Of a DNA stretch of 64,000 nucleotides, positions 32,292-41,359 are shown piece after piece. A program made the position numbers and the translations under genes. The notes under the pieces are model-generated. The model saw only the letters and a list, made by a program, of their open reading frames with translations, did no database searches and was not told the origin of the DNA. Numbering within the stretch: position 1 is the stretch's first letter; each line of letters begins with the position of its first letter. Origin of the DNA: Amycolatopsis sp. cg9 (GTDB taxonomy: Bacteria > Actinomycetota > Actinomycetes > Mycobacteriales > Pseudonocardiaceae). The stretch lies in the NCBI RefSeq assembly GCF_041346945.1, contig NZ_CP166850.1, positions 6,866,501 through 6,930,500 of the forward strand. The letters run 5' to 3'.

Positions 32292-33874
32292 CCAGGACTC
32301 GGACGGCGGGGGTCGTGCTCGGGGTGCTCGCGCTCACCGCGACCGCCTGCGGGGGATCGGGAAGCGCCGGGAGCGGGGACGGGACGCCGGTCGACGGCAG
32401 GACGTTCAGCCTCGGCATCGGCTCCGACCCCGGCAGCCTCGACCCGCACATGACCGTGCTGTCGGTGGCCCTCCAGGTCGACCGGTTCCTCTACGACACG
32501 CTGCTCGGCCTCGACGACGCCGGGAAGCCGGTCGCCGGGCTGGCCGCGAAGTGGGAGGCGTCGACGACGACCGCGTCCTTCACCCTCCGCCAGGGCCTCA
32601 CGTGCGCGGACGGCAGCCCGCTGACCGCCGCCGACGTCGCGGCCAACATCAACTTCATCGGCGACCCGGCGAACAAGTCGCCCATCGCCGGGCTGTACAT
32701 CGCCCCGGGCACCAAGGCGGCCGCGGACGCGGCCGGCACGATCACCGTCACCAGCGGGAAGCCGGACGCGTTCCTGGCCCGCAACGTCGGCGGGGTGCCG
32801 ATCGCCTGCGCCAAGGGGCTCGCGGACCGGAAGCTGCTCGCCAAGGGCGAGGCCGGCACCGGGATGTTCACCGTCGCCGAGTCCGTGCCCAACGACCACT
32901 ACACGTTCACCCGCCGCAAGGACTACGCGTGGGGCCCCGGCGACTGGAAGGTGGAGCCGGGCCTGCCGGACAAGGTCGTCGTGCGGGTCATCCCGAACAC
33001 CACGACCGCCACCAACCTGCTGCTGTCCGGCGAGCTGAACGCGGCCCAGATCAACGGGCCGGACCGGCAGCGGCTGGAGGGGCGCAAGCTGTTCCACACC
33101 GACTTCACGGCCCCGATGGGCGAGGTGTTCTACAACCAGGCGGCCGGGCGGCCCGGGCAGGACGAAGCCGTCCGCCGGGCGCTGACCCAGGCGCTCGACC
33201 TGCCCCAGCTCGGCAAGGTGCTGACCAGCGGCGCCGGCCGGCCGTCGCAGGGCATGATCACGAACGAGCCGGAGGTGTGCCCGGGCGACACCGTCACCGG
33301 CAACCTGCCGGCCCACGACCCGGCCGCGGCGGCGGCCGCGCTGGACGCCGCGGGCTGGAAGAAGGGCGCGGACGGCGTGCGCGCGAAGGACGGCAAGAAG
33401 CTTTCCCTCACCGTCCTCTACGGCACCCAGCTCGGCCCGACCATGGCGCCGACCGCGGAGCTGGTCCAGCAGACGTGGAAGTCGCTCGGCGCCGACGTGA
33501 CGCTCAAGGGGGTCGACAGCCCCGGCCTCAGCCAGGTCCTGTTCGGCACCGGCGAGTGGGAGGTCTCCCTCGGCCCGGTCGGGTTCTCGCTGCCGAGCCA
33601 GCTGGTGCCGTTCGTCTCCGGCCCGGCCGCGCCCGACGGGACGAACTTCGCCCACATCGCCAACCCCGGGTACGACCAGGGTGCGCAGCAAGCGGCCACC
33701 AAGCCCGGGGACGCGAGCTGCGCGGACTGGAACGCGGCGGAGACCGCGCTGATCAAGCGGGTCGACGCGGTGCCCTACTTCGACTCCGTCGTGCCGACCT
33801 ACGCCAGCGGCGCGAAGTTCGCCCTCAGCCAGGGCAGCCTGACCCCGTCGTCGATCCGGATGCTGGCGAAGTGA
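32288..33874 (+). CDS. Oligopeptide-type ABC substrate-binding lipoprotein
   Basis: 528-aa family 5 solute-binding protein. Signal peptide and lipobox at TAGVVLGVLALTATAC (Cys near residue 21). Mature: FSLGIGSDPGSLDPHMTVLS, LAAKWEASTTTASFTLRQGLTCADGSPLTAADV (family signature) and AVRRALTQALDLPQL. It captures peptides outside the membrane for the permease pair that follows. Complete, with a 4-nt overlap on both sides. Confidence 0.93.
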   Translation: MTRTRTAGVVLGVLALTATACGGSGSAGSGDGTPVDGRTFSLGIGSDPGSLDPHMTVLSVALQVDRFLYDTLLGLDDAGKPVAGLAAKWEASTTTASFTLRQGLTCADGSPLTAADVAANINFIGDPANKSPIAGLYIAPGTKAAADAAGTITVTSGKPDAFLARNVGGVPIACAKGLADRKLLAKGEAGTGMFTVAESVPNDHYTFTRRKDYAWGPGDWKVEPGLPDKVVVRVIPNTTTATNLLLSGELNAAQINGPDRQRLEGRKLFHTDFTAPMGEVFYNQAAGRPGQDEAVRRALTQALDLPQLGKVLTSGAGRPSQGMITNEPEVCPGDTVTGNLPAHDPAAAAAALDAAGWKKGADGVRAKDGKKLSLTVLYGTQLGPTMAPTAELVQQTWKSLGADVTLKGVDSPGLSQVLFGTGEWEVSLGPVGFSLPSQLVPFVSGPAAPDGTNFAHIANPGYDQGAQQAATKPGDASCADWNAAETALIKRVDAVPYFDSVVPTYASGAKFALSQGSLTPSSIRMLAK

Positions 33875-34851
33875 CCACGGCGGCGGCAGCACCCCGGCTG
33901 CGCGGCGGCCCGTGGCCGGCGTTCGCCGCGCGGCGGCTGGCCCGGTTCGCCGTCTCGCTGTGGGCGCTGCTCACCGCGGCGTTCCTGATGATCCACCTGG
34001 TCCCCGGCGACCCGGTGCGGGCCGCGCTCGGCATGACCGCGCCCGCCGAGCTGGTCGCGGCCCGGCGGCAGGCGCTCGGCCTGGACGACCCGCTGTGGGT
34101 GCAGTACGGGCACTACCTGCGCGGCCTGGTCACCGGGGACTTCGGGACGTCGATGGTGAGCGGCCAGCCGGTGGCGCAGGTGATCGGCGACCGGCTGCCC
34201 TCGACGCTGCAGCTGGCGGTGCTCGCGTTCGCGGTCGTGGTGGCCGTCGCGGTCCCGGTTGGCGTCGGCTTCGCGGTGCTGACCCGCGGTGGCCGCCGCC
34301 GGGGCGGGGAGCTGGCGTTCACCTCGGTGAGCGTCTTCCTCGCCGCCATCCCCGAATTCCTCGTCGGCGTCGGGCTGGTGGCGCTGCTCGCCGTCGGCCT
34401 CGGCTGGTTCCCGGTCGCGGGCGCCGACGACGTCAGCGGGTACGTGCTGCCGGTGGCGGCGCTGGCGATCGGGCCGGCGGCGGTGCTGGCCCGGATCATC
34501 CGGGTCGAGCTGCTTTCCGTGCTGGGCGCCGACTTCGTCCGCACCGCGCGGGCGAAGCGGCTGCCCGCGCGGCTGGTCTACGTCCGCCACGCGCTGCCGA
34601 ACGCGCTCACCGCGACGCTCACCCTGGGCGGGCTGATGCTGACCTCGATGGTGGCGGGCACGGTCCTGGTGGAGAACGTGTTCGCCTGGCCCGGCCTCGG
34701 CTCGACGATCGTGCAGTCGATCGTGACCAAGGACTACCCGCTGGTGCAGGGGATCGTGCTGGTCTACGGCGTCGGCGTGCTGCTGGTCAACCTGCTGGTC
34801 GACGTCGTGCTCGGGCTGCTCGACCCCCGCTCGGCGATCCGGGAGGCCTGA
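33871..34851 (+). CDS. Oligopeptide ABC permease (DppB-like)
   Basis: 326-aa permease. Signature start FAVSLWALLTAAFLMIHLVPGDPVRAALG and GLDDPLWVQYGHYLRGLVTGDFGTS, typical of DppB/OppB, and the EAA loop DFVRTARAKRLPARLVYVRHALPNAL. Six membrane segments by eye. GTG start overlaps the binding protein stop; 1 nt separates it from the next gene. Confidence 0.93.
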   Translation: MTTAAAAPRLRGGPWPAFAARRLARFAVSLWALLTAAFLMIHLVPGDPVRAALGMTAPAELVAARRQALGLDDPLWVQYGHYLRGLVTGDFGTSMVSGQPVAQVIGDRLPSTLQLAVLAFAVVVAVAVPVGVGFAVLTRGGRRRGGELAFTSVSVFLAAIPEFLVGVGLVALLAVGLGWFPVAGADDVSGYVLPVAALAIGPAAVLARIIRVELLSVLGADFVRTARAKRLPARLVYVRHALPNALTATLTLGGLMLTSMVAGTVLVENVFAWPGLGSTIVQSIVTKDYPLVQGIVLVYGVGVLLVNLLVDVVLGLLDPRSAIREA

Positions 34852-34852
34852 A

Positions 34853-36739
34853 ATGGCGCGACGACGTGGTTCGGTGTGGCCGGCGGCCGTGCGCACCCCG
34901 GTGGGCGCGTGCTCGGCGGTGCTGCTGGCCGTGGTGGTCGTGCTCGCGGTGGTGGCCCCGCTCGTGTGGGGCGAGGGCGCCGCGGCAATCGACACCGACG
35001 CGATCGGCCAGGGACCGTCGGGCGCGCACCCGTTCGGCACCGACTCCCTCGGCCGTGACCTCCTACTCCGCACGCTGGTGGCGACCCGGCTCTCGATCGG
35101 GCTCGCGGTCCTCGCGACCGCGATCGGCGTCGGCACCGGGGTCGTGCTCGGGACGCTGCCGTCGGTGCTGCCGCGGTGGGCGGGCCGGCTGCTCGTCGCG
35201 GCCGTCGACATCGCGGTGGCGTTCCCCGGGCTGCTGCTGGCCCTGTTCTTCGCGGTGATCTTCGGCGTCGGCACCGAGGGCGCGGTGCTGGCGATCGCGT
35301 TCGCGATGGCGCCGGCGTTCGCCCGGCTCGTGCAGACGCTGTCGGCGTCGGTGAGCGGGCGCGACTTCATCGCCGCGGCGCGGATCGCCGGCGTCGGCCG
35401 CATCCGGCTGCTGGCCCGGCACGTGCTGCCCAACATCGGCGAACCCCTCGTCGTCAACGCGACCATCGGGGCCGGCTCGTCGCTGCTCGCCTTCGCCGGA
35501 TTGTCGTTCCTCGGGATCGGCGTGCAGGCGCCGGACTACGACTGGGGCCGGCTGCTGCGCGAAGGGCTGGACGGCATCTACGTCAGCCCGGTGGCCGCGC
35601 TCGCGCCCGCCGCCGCGGTGGTGCTCGCCGGGCTGGCGTTCAACCTGGTCGGGGAGACGGTCGCCGCGGTCGTCGGGGTCCGGACGCGCCCGGCCCGGCG
35701 GGCGGCGGGCCCGCTCCCGGCACCGCGGCCCGCGCCGGCCGGCGAACCCGCCGGTGACGCGGTGCTCGTGGTCGAAAACCTCCAGGTGGCGTTCCCGGGA
35801 CCGGGCGGCTGGACCGTCCCGGTGCGCGGGGTCAGCTTCACCGTCCGCGCGGGCGAAGCGATCGGCGTCGTCGGCGAGTCCGGGTCCGGCAAGAGCCTGA
35901 CCGCGCTGGCCGTGTCGCGGCTGATCGAAGCGCCCGGCGTGGTCACCGCCGACCGGCTGGAGTTCGCCGGCCAGCCGGTGGCGTCGGCCTCGGACCGCGA
36001 ACTCGGCACGTCGCTGGCCATGGTGTTCCAGGACCCCATGACGTCGTTCAACCCGGCCCGCCGGGTCGGCGGCCAGCTCGCGGAGGTGTCCGAGCGGCAC
36101 CACGGCCTGTCCCGGCGCCAGGCGTTCGCCCGCGCGGTCGGGAAGCTGACCGCGGTGCGCGTCCCGGCCGCGGCGCGGCGGGCGCGCCAGTACCCGCACG
36201 AGTTCTCCGGCGGCATGCGGCAGCGGGCGATGATCGGCATGGGCCTGATGGGCGAGCCCAAGCTGATCATCGCCGACGAGCCGACGACCGCGCTCGACGT
36301 CACCGTGCAGCGGCAGGTGCTGCGCCTGCTGGCCCGCACGCGCGAAGCCGAGGGCGCGGCGATCCTGCTCATCAGCCACGACATCGCGGTCGTTTCCCAG
36401 ACGTGCGAACGGATGCTGGTGATGTACGCCGGGCGCGTGGTGGAGGACCTGCCGACCGGCAGCGAACCGCGGCACCCGTACACGCGGGCGCTGCTGGCCA
36501 CGACGGTCGACCTCGACACCGACCGCGACGAGCCCCTGGAAGTGATCCCCGGCCGGCCACCGGCCCCGGACCAGGTGCCGGCGGGCTGCGCGTTCGCCGA
36601 CCGGTGCCCGCTGGCCGCGGAGCGCTGCCGGGCCGAGGACCCCGTGCTCGAACCGGCCGCGGCCGGGCACCGGGTCGCGTGCTGGCACCCGCCGGCCGGT
36701 GTCCTTTCCGGACAGTCCCATGAGGAGGGTGCGGCGTGA
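34853..36739 (+). CDS. Fused permease (DppC)-ATPase (DppD)
   Basis: 628-aa fusion of an oligopeptide permease and an ATPase. Residues 1-280: DppC-like, with HPFGTDSLGRDLLLR and the coupling loop GRDFIAAARIAGVGRIRLLARHVLPN. After a Pro/Ala-rich linker (about 281-300), residues 300-628: Walker A GESGSGKSL, Q-loop MVFQDPMTSFNPARR, signature FSGGMRQRAMIGMGL, Walker B LIIADEPTTALDV and the C-terminal RHPYTRALLATTVD and Cys-rich CAFADRCPLAAERCRAE oligopeptide tail. Fusion of these two subunits is known in actinobacteria. Cys positions in the tail are compatible with an Fe-S or metal site seen in related ATPases. Confidence 0.93.
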   Translation: MARRRGSVWPAAVRTPVGACSAVLLAVVVVLAVVAPLVWGEGAAAIDTDAIGQGPSGAHPFGTDSLGRDLLLRTLVATRLSIGLAVLATAIGVGTGVVLGTLPSVLPRWAGRLLVAAVDIAVAFPGLLLALFFAVIFGVGTEGAVLAIAFAMAPAFARLVQTLSASVSGRDFIAAARIAGVGRIRLLARHVLPNIGEPLVVNATIGAGSSLLAFAGLSFLGIGVQAPDYDWGRLLREGLDGIYVSPVAALAPAAAVVLAGLAFNLVGETVAAVVGVRTRPARRAAGPLPAPRPAPAGEPAGDAVLVVENLQVAFPGPGGWTVPVRGVSFTVRAGEAIGVVGESGSGKSLTALAVSRLIEAPGVVTADRLEFAGQPVASASDRELGTSLAMVFQDPMTSFNPARRVGGQLAEVSERHHGLSRRQAFARAVGKLTAVRVPAAARRARQYPHEFSGGMRQRAMIGMGLMGEPKLIIADEPTTALDVTVQRQVLRLLARTREAEGAAILLISHDIAVVSQTCERMLVMYAGRVVEDLPTGSEPRHPYTRALLATTVDLDTDRDEPLEVIPGRPPAPDQVPAGCAFADRCPLAAERCRAEDPVLEPAAAGHRVACWHPPAGVLSGQSHEEGAA

Positions 36740-37653
36740 GTGCCTTGGAGTTCGACTGCGTGAGCGTCCGTTACGGCAAGCTGACCGCGGTCGACGGGGT
36801 CACCCTGACCGTCCCGTCCGGACAGGTCGTCGGCCTGGTCGGCGAGTCCGGCTCGGGCAAGTCGACGCTGGCCAGGGCGGCGGCCGGGCTCGCGCCGGTC
36901 AGCGCCGGCCGGGTCCGGCTCGACGGCACCGACGTGCGGCGGCTGCCCCGGCGCCGCCCGCTGCAGATGGTGTTCCAGGACCCGTATTCGTCGCTGGACC
37001 CGCGGATGGCGATCGGCGAGTCGATCGCCGAGGCGATGCCCCGCGGGGCCGGGCGGAAGGCCGAGGTGGCCCGGCTGCTCGAACTGGTGCACCTGGACCC
37101 CGATCGGGCGGGGATGCTGCCCGGTCAGCTGTCCGGCGGGCAGCGGCAGCGCGTCGCGCTCGCCCGGGCGCTGGCCGGGCAGCCGAAAGTCCTGATCGCC
37201 GACGAGATCACCTCCGCGCTCGACGTCTCGGTGCAGGGCGCGGTGCTGAACCTCGTCCGGGACGTGCAGCGGCGGCTGGCCCTGTCGATGCTGTTCATCT
37301 CCCACAACCTCGCCGTGGTGCGGTACGTCAGCGATGTGGTCGCCGTGATGTACCTCGGCCGGATCGTCGAAGCCGGGCCCGCCGAGCAGGTGCTCACCGA
37401 CCCGCGGCACCCGTACACCAAGGAGCTCCTGGCCGCCGCGCCGTCCGCGCACCGCAACCTGCTCGACGGCGACGACGTCCTCGCCGACACCGAACCCGCC
37501 GACCCGCACCACCCGCCGTCCGGCTGCCGCTACCACCCGCGGTGCCCGGTCGGCCCGCTCGTGCACGCCGACCGCGCCGTCTGCGTCCGCACCGACCCGG
37601 CCGCGGGCACCGACCACCGCCCGCACCGGGCGGCCTGCCACTTCGCCGCGTGA
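36736..37653 (+). CDS. Oligopeptide ABC ATPase (DppF-like)
   Basis: 305-aa second ATPase. Walker A GESGSGKST, Q-loop MVFQDPYSSLDPRM, signature LSGGQRQRVALARAL, Walker B VLIADEITSALDV and switch LFISHNLAVV. The tail HPYTKELLAAAP and CRYHPRCPVG is the family's usual ending. Walker B has Glu as DEITSALD, so ATP hydrolysis should be normal. GTG start overlaps the fusion gene by 4 nt. Confidence 0.93.
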   Translation: MSALEFDCVSVRYGKLTAVDGVTLTVPSGQVVGLVGESGSGKSTLARAAAGLAPVSAGRVRLDGTDVRRLPRRRPLQMVFQDPYSSLDPRMAIGESIAEAMPRGAGRKAEVARLLELVHLDPDRAGMLPGQLSGGQRQRVALARALAGQPKVLIADEITSALDVSVQGAVLNLVRDVQRRLALSMLFISHNLAVVRYVSDVVAVMYLGRIVEAGPAEQVLTDPRHPYTKELLAAAPSAHRNLLDGDDVLADTEPADPHHPPSGCRYHPRCPVGPLVHADRAVCVRTDPAAGTDHRPHRAACHFAA

Positions 37654-37679
37654 ACCCGTTCCCCCCAAGGAGATCCCGC

Positions 37680-40600
37680 ATGACCCGACGTCTGGGCACC
37701 GACGACCTGTACGCCCTCGAATTCCCCGAGCAGCCGGCGATTTCGCCCGACGGCGGCCGGATCGCCTACGTGGTGCGCACCGCCGACCGCGACGCCGACG
37801 AGGTCACCCGCTCGCTGTGGCAGGTCGCCACCGACGGCGGCCCGGCCCGGCGGCTCACCCGCGGCAAGGCCGACCTCGCCCCGGCGTTCTCCCCGGACGG
37901 CACGAGGATCGCGTTCCTGCGCGCCCAGGACGGCCCGGCGCAGCTGTGGCTGCTGCCCGCCGACGGCGGCGAACCCGAGCAGGTCACCACGCTCCCGCTC
38001 GGCGCGGGCACGCCGGTGTGGCGGCCCGACGGCGCCGAGATCGCCTTCAGCGCCCCGGTCGACCGTCACGCGGAAGAGGGCGAGGACGCCGGCGCCCACG
38101 GCCGCCGCGCGCACGCCCCGGTGGTCGCCGACCGGCTCGACTTCAAGGCCGACGGCGCCGGCTTCCTGCGCACCTTGCGCAAGCACGTCCACGTCCTCGA
38201 CGTCGCCACCGGCGAGGTCCGCCGGGTGACGTCGGGGGACTGGCACGCGGGCGACCCGGCCTGGTCGCCGGACGGCACGCGGCTCGCGTTCCCCGCGGCC
38301 CGGGACGCCGACGGCGACCTGACCTTCCGGTCGGGCGCCTACGTCCTCGACGCCGCCGGCCGCTCGGCCGAACCGGTCCTGGCCGGCTCGGCCGATGGCG
38401 AATGCGGCACGGTCACCTGGACCGCCGACGGCGGCGCGCTGCTCGTCGTCGGCCGCCGGGACACGGCCGCGGGCCACCTCGGGCTGCTGCGGGTTCCCCT
38501 GGACGGCGGCGAAACCGCCGACCTGGCGGCGTCGCTCGACCGCAACGTGATGCCGGGCGGCCCGGGCTACCCGGGCGCGCTGCCGCAGCCGGCCGGCTCC
38601 GAAGTCCTGTTCTGCGTCCGCGACCGCGGCTACACGCACCTCTACGCCGTCGACGTCGCCGGCGGCGAGCCGCGCCTGGTCCTGGGCGGGGCCGGGAACA
38701 CCGTGGCGGGCGTGAGCGTCGCCGGGGACACCGCGGCGGTCGTGCTGACCACGACGACGTCGTACGGCGAGATCGCCACGGTCGGCGTCGGCGGGGGAGC
38801 GGTGGCCGTCCGCACTTCGCACGGCGACGGCGACCTCGAGCTGTTCCGCCACGAGGAGCGCGAGTTCACGATCTCCGACGGCACGGTCGTGCACGGCTGG
38901 CTGCTGCGCGACCCGGCCCGCACCGGCCCGCTGCCGCTGCTGCTGGACATCCACGGCGGCCCGCACAACGCGTGGAACGGCACCGCCGACGCCGTGCACG
39001 TTTACCACCAGGAGCTCGCCACCCGCGGCTGGGCGGTGCTGCTGCTGAACCCGCGCGGCAGCGACGGCTACGGCGAAGCGTTCTTCACCGCTGCGGTCGG
39101 CGCGTGGGGCCTGGCCGACGCCAAGGACTTCCTCGAGCCGCTGGACGACCTGGTCGCCGAGGGCGTGGCGGACGGGCGCCGGCTCGCCGTGTCCGGCTAC
39201 AGCTACGGCGGCTACATGACGTGCTACCTGACCAGCCGCGACGACCGGTTCGCCGCGGCGGTCGCGGGCGGCGTGGTCAGCGACCCGGTGAGCATGGCGG
39301 GCACCTCCGACAGCGGGCACTTCCTCGGCGTCGCCGAACTCGGGGCCCTCCCGGCGGAGAACCGGGCGCACTACGCGGCGCTTTCCCCGCTGGCGCAGGT
39401 GGAGAAGGTGCGCACGCCGACGCTGGTCGTGCACGGCGCGGACGACGACCGGTGCCCGGCCGGGCAGGCCGAGCAGTGGTTCACCGCGCTGCGCGAGCAG
39501 GGCGTGCCCACCCGGCTGGTGCTCTACCCCGGCGCGTCCCACCTGTTCATCCTCGACGGCCGGCCGTCGCACCGCGTCGACTTCAACCGCCGGATCGTGG
39601 ACTGGGTGGAGCAGCACGCGGGCGAGCCGGGCAAGCCGGCGCGCGTCCCGCTCGACAGCGCGCACTGGCGGCGACGCCTGGCCGAGCTCGCGCGCAAGCA
39701 CCGCGTTCCCGGGGCGACGCTGGGCATCCTGCGCGGGGACGACGAGGTCGTCGCGGGCTTCGGGGTGCTCAACAAGGCCACCGGGGTCGAGGTCACCGGC
39801 GACTCGGTGTTCCAGATCGGCTCGATCAGCAAGGTGTGGACGGCCACCGTGGCCATGCAGCTGGTCGACGAAGGCCTGCTGAGCCTGGACGCCCCGATCG
39901 CCGACGTGCTGCCGGAGCTGCGGCTGGCCGACCCCGACGTCACGAAGAAGGTGACGCTGCGGCACCTGCTGACGCATACCAGCGGCATCGACGGCGACGT
40001 CTTCACCGACACCGGCCGCGGCGACGACTGCGTCGAGAAGTACGTCGAGGTGCTGGACCAGGCCGCGCAGACCCACCCGCTCGGGGCGACCCTGTCCTAC
40101 TGCAACTCGGGGTTCATCCTCATCGGGCGCGTGATCGAGAAGCTCACCGGCAAGACGTGGGACGCGGCCCTGCGCGAGCGGCTGTTCACCCCGCTCGGCC
40201 TGACCCGCACGGGCACCCTGCCGGAGGAGGCGCTGCTGCACCGCGCGGCGATGGGCCACGTGGCCAGCGGCGACGGGGACCCGCAGCCCGCTCCGGCGTG
40301 GGGCCTGCCGCGCTCGGCGGGCCCGGCCGGCCTGATCACGGCGTCGGCGTCGGACGTCCTGGCCTTCGCCCGCATGCACCTGGCCGGCGGCCTCGCCCCG
40401 GACGGCTCGCGGGTGCTGTCGGCGGAGTCGGCCGCGGCGATGACCGAGGAACAGGCCGAGATGCCGGACAAGCACACCCTCGGCGACTCGTGGGGCCTCG
40501 GCTGGATCCGCTTCGGCTGGGACGGCCACCGCCTGATCGGCCACGATGGCAACACGATCGGCCAGTCGGCGTTCCTGCGGATCCTGCCGGAGCACGGGCT

Positions 40601-41015
40601 GGCGGTCACGCTGCTCACCAACGGCGGCAGCGCCCACGACCTGTACGAGGAGCTCTACGCGGAGATCTTCGCGGAACTGGCCGGCGTCGCCATGCCGCGC
40701 CCGTTCGAGCCGCCCGCGGCACCGCCGGAACTGGACGTCTCGGAGTACCTGGGCGTGTACGAGCGGGAGTCGATGCGCATCGAAATCCTGACCAGGGAAG
40801 GGCAGCTGCGCATCCGGCAGACCGTGACGGGCTCGCTCGCGGCGCTGGTGCCGGACCCGACGACGGAGGACGACCTGGTGGCGGTCGGCCCCGGCCACTT
40901 CGCCCACAGCCCGGCGGGCATGCGGGGCTGGGTCTCGGTGACGTTCTACACGCTGCCGACGGGGGAGCGGTACCTGCACACTGGCGTCCGGGCCACGCCG
41001 AAGGCCGCGGGATGA
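37680..41015 (+). CDS. S9 peptidase-S12 serine hydrolase fusion
   Basis: 1111-aa fusion of two serine hydrolases. Residues 1-400: a beta-propeller with WD40/PD40-like blades (PAFSPDGTRIAF, PAWSPDGTRLAF). Residues about 400-645: prolyl oligopeptidase domain with GYSYGGYM (nucleophile Ser508), HGADDDRCP (Asp near 588-590) and PGASHLF (His621), as in acylaminoacyl-peptidases. Residues about 655-1111: S12 domain with IGSISKVW (Ser715, Lys718), SYCNSGF (Tyr807, Asn809) and HDGNTIGQS. Both active sites are intact. The second half resembles the protein at 30019. The ATG at 37680 follows CAAGGAGA. No signal peptide, so it probably degrades imported peptides. Confidence 0.92.
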   Translation: MTRRLGTDDLYALEFPEQPAISPDGGRIAYVVRTADRDADEVTRSLWQVATDGGPARRLTRGKADLAPAFSPDGTRIAFLRAQDGPAQLWLLPADGGEPEQVTTLPLGAGTPVWRPDGAEIAFSAPVDRHAEEGEDAGAHGRRAHAPVVADRLDFKADGAGFLRTLRKHVHVLDVATGEVRRVTSGDWHAGDPAWSPDGTRLAFPAARDADGDLTFRSGAYVLDAAGRSAEPVLAGSADGECGTVTWTADGGALLVVGRRDTAAGHLGLLRVPLDGGETADLAASLDRNVMPGGPGYPGALPQPAGSEVLFCVRDRGYTHLYAVDVAGGEPRLVLGGAGNTVAGVSVAGDTAAVVLTTTTSYGEIATVGVGGGAVAVRTSHGDGDLELFRHEEREFTISDGTVVHGWLLRDPARTGPLPLLLDIHGGPHNAWNGTADAVHVYHQELATRGWAVLLLNPRGSDGYGEAFFTAAVGAWGLADAKDFLEPLDDLVAEGVADGRRLAVSGYSYGGYMTCYLTSRDDRFAAAVAGGVVSDPVSMAGTSDSGHFLGVAELGALPAENRAHYAALSPLAQVEKVRTPTLVVHGADDDRCPAGQAEQWFTALREQGVPTRLVLYPGASHLFILDGRPSHRVDFNRRIVDWVEQHAGEPGKPARVPLDSAHWRRRLAELARKHRVPGATLGILRGDDEVVAGFGVLNKATGVEVTGDSVFQIGSISKVWTATVAMQLVDEGLLSLDAPIADVLPELRLADPDVTKKVTLRHLLTHTSGIDGDVFTDTGRGDDCVEKYVEVLDQAAQTHPLGATLSYCNSGFILIGRVIEKLTGKTWDAALRERLFTPLGLTRTGTLPEEALLHRAAMGHVASGDGDPQPAPAWGLPRSAGPAGLITASASDVLAFARMHLAGGLAPDGSRVLSAESAAAMTEEQAEMPDKHTLGDSWGLGWIRFGWDGHRLIGHDGNTIGQSAFLRILPEHGLAVTLLTNGGSAHDLYEELYAEIFAELAGVAMPRPFEPPAAPPELDVSEYLGVYERESMRIEILTREGQLRIRQTVTGSLAALVPDPTTEDDLVAVGPGHFAHSPAGMRGWVSVTFYTLPTGERYLHTGVRATPKAAG

Positions 41016-41176
41016 GCCCCGTCACGTCGGGGAACACCCCGGCGCGCGTGGCGTTGTAACGGGTGTCGGTACGGAGGGGTCCCCGGGCCTCACCCCTTGC
41101 CTTCACGGAAAACCAGTCCGGCTGGAGCCGTGTTGAGCCCTTCGCCGCGAGGCGACCCCCGTACCGGCCTCGAACT

Positions 41177-41226
41177 CCCGCTTCCGCTCGCAGGTCTCCC
41201 CCCAGCCTTCGCTGAGCGGAAGCGGG
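41177..41226. terminator. Large-loop hairpin after S9-S12 gene
   Basis: Perfect 13-bp arms CCCGCTTCCGCTC (41177-41189) and GAGCGGAAGCGGG (41214-41226), 24-nt loop, followed by ACTTTCTCTTG on the plus strand. Terminator-like for the long cluster. Confidence 0.5.
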
Positions 41227-41265
41227 ACTTTCTCTTGTCCGGCCTAGCGGCGCCCGTCCGAGCGC

Positions 41266-41343
41266 CCCAATGTGGCGTTGGTTGCGTCCAACGCACCGAA
41301 CGCCACATTGGGTGCGTCTGACGCACCGAACGCCACATTGGGG
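41266..41343. repeat. CCCAATGTGGCGTT inverted repeat set
   Basis: CCCAATGTGGCGTT (41266-41279) is followed by two inverted copies, AACGCCACATTGGG (41299-41312) and AACGCCACATTGGG(G) (41329-41343), with short palindromes TGCGTCCAACGCA-like and TGCGTCTGACGCA between them. Two alternative hairpins can form. It sits between converging genes, like the other repeat family. Confidence 0.75.
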
Positions 41344-41359
41344 CGCTTTGGGGCTGTCC

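Larger units (their letters stand above)
41016..41359. other. Gene-free region with hairpins and repeats
   Basis: A 344-nt gap between converging genes (stops 41015 and 41360). It holds a large-loop hairpin (41177-41226) and a set of inverted repeats (41266-41343). I see no convincing gene in it; short frames lack ribosome sites. Confidence 0.6.
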
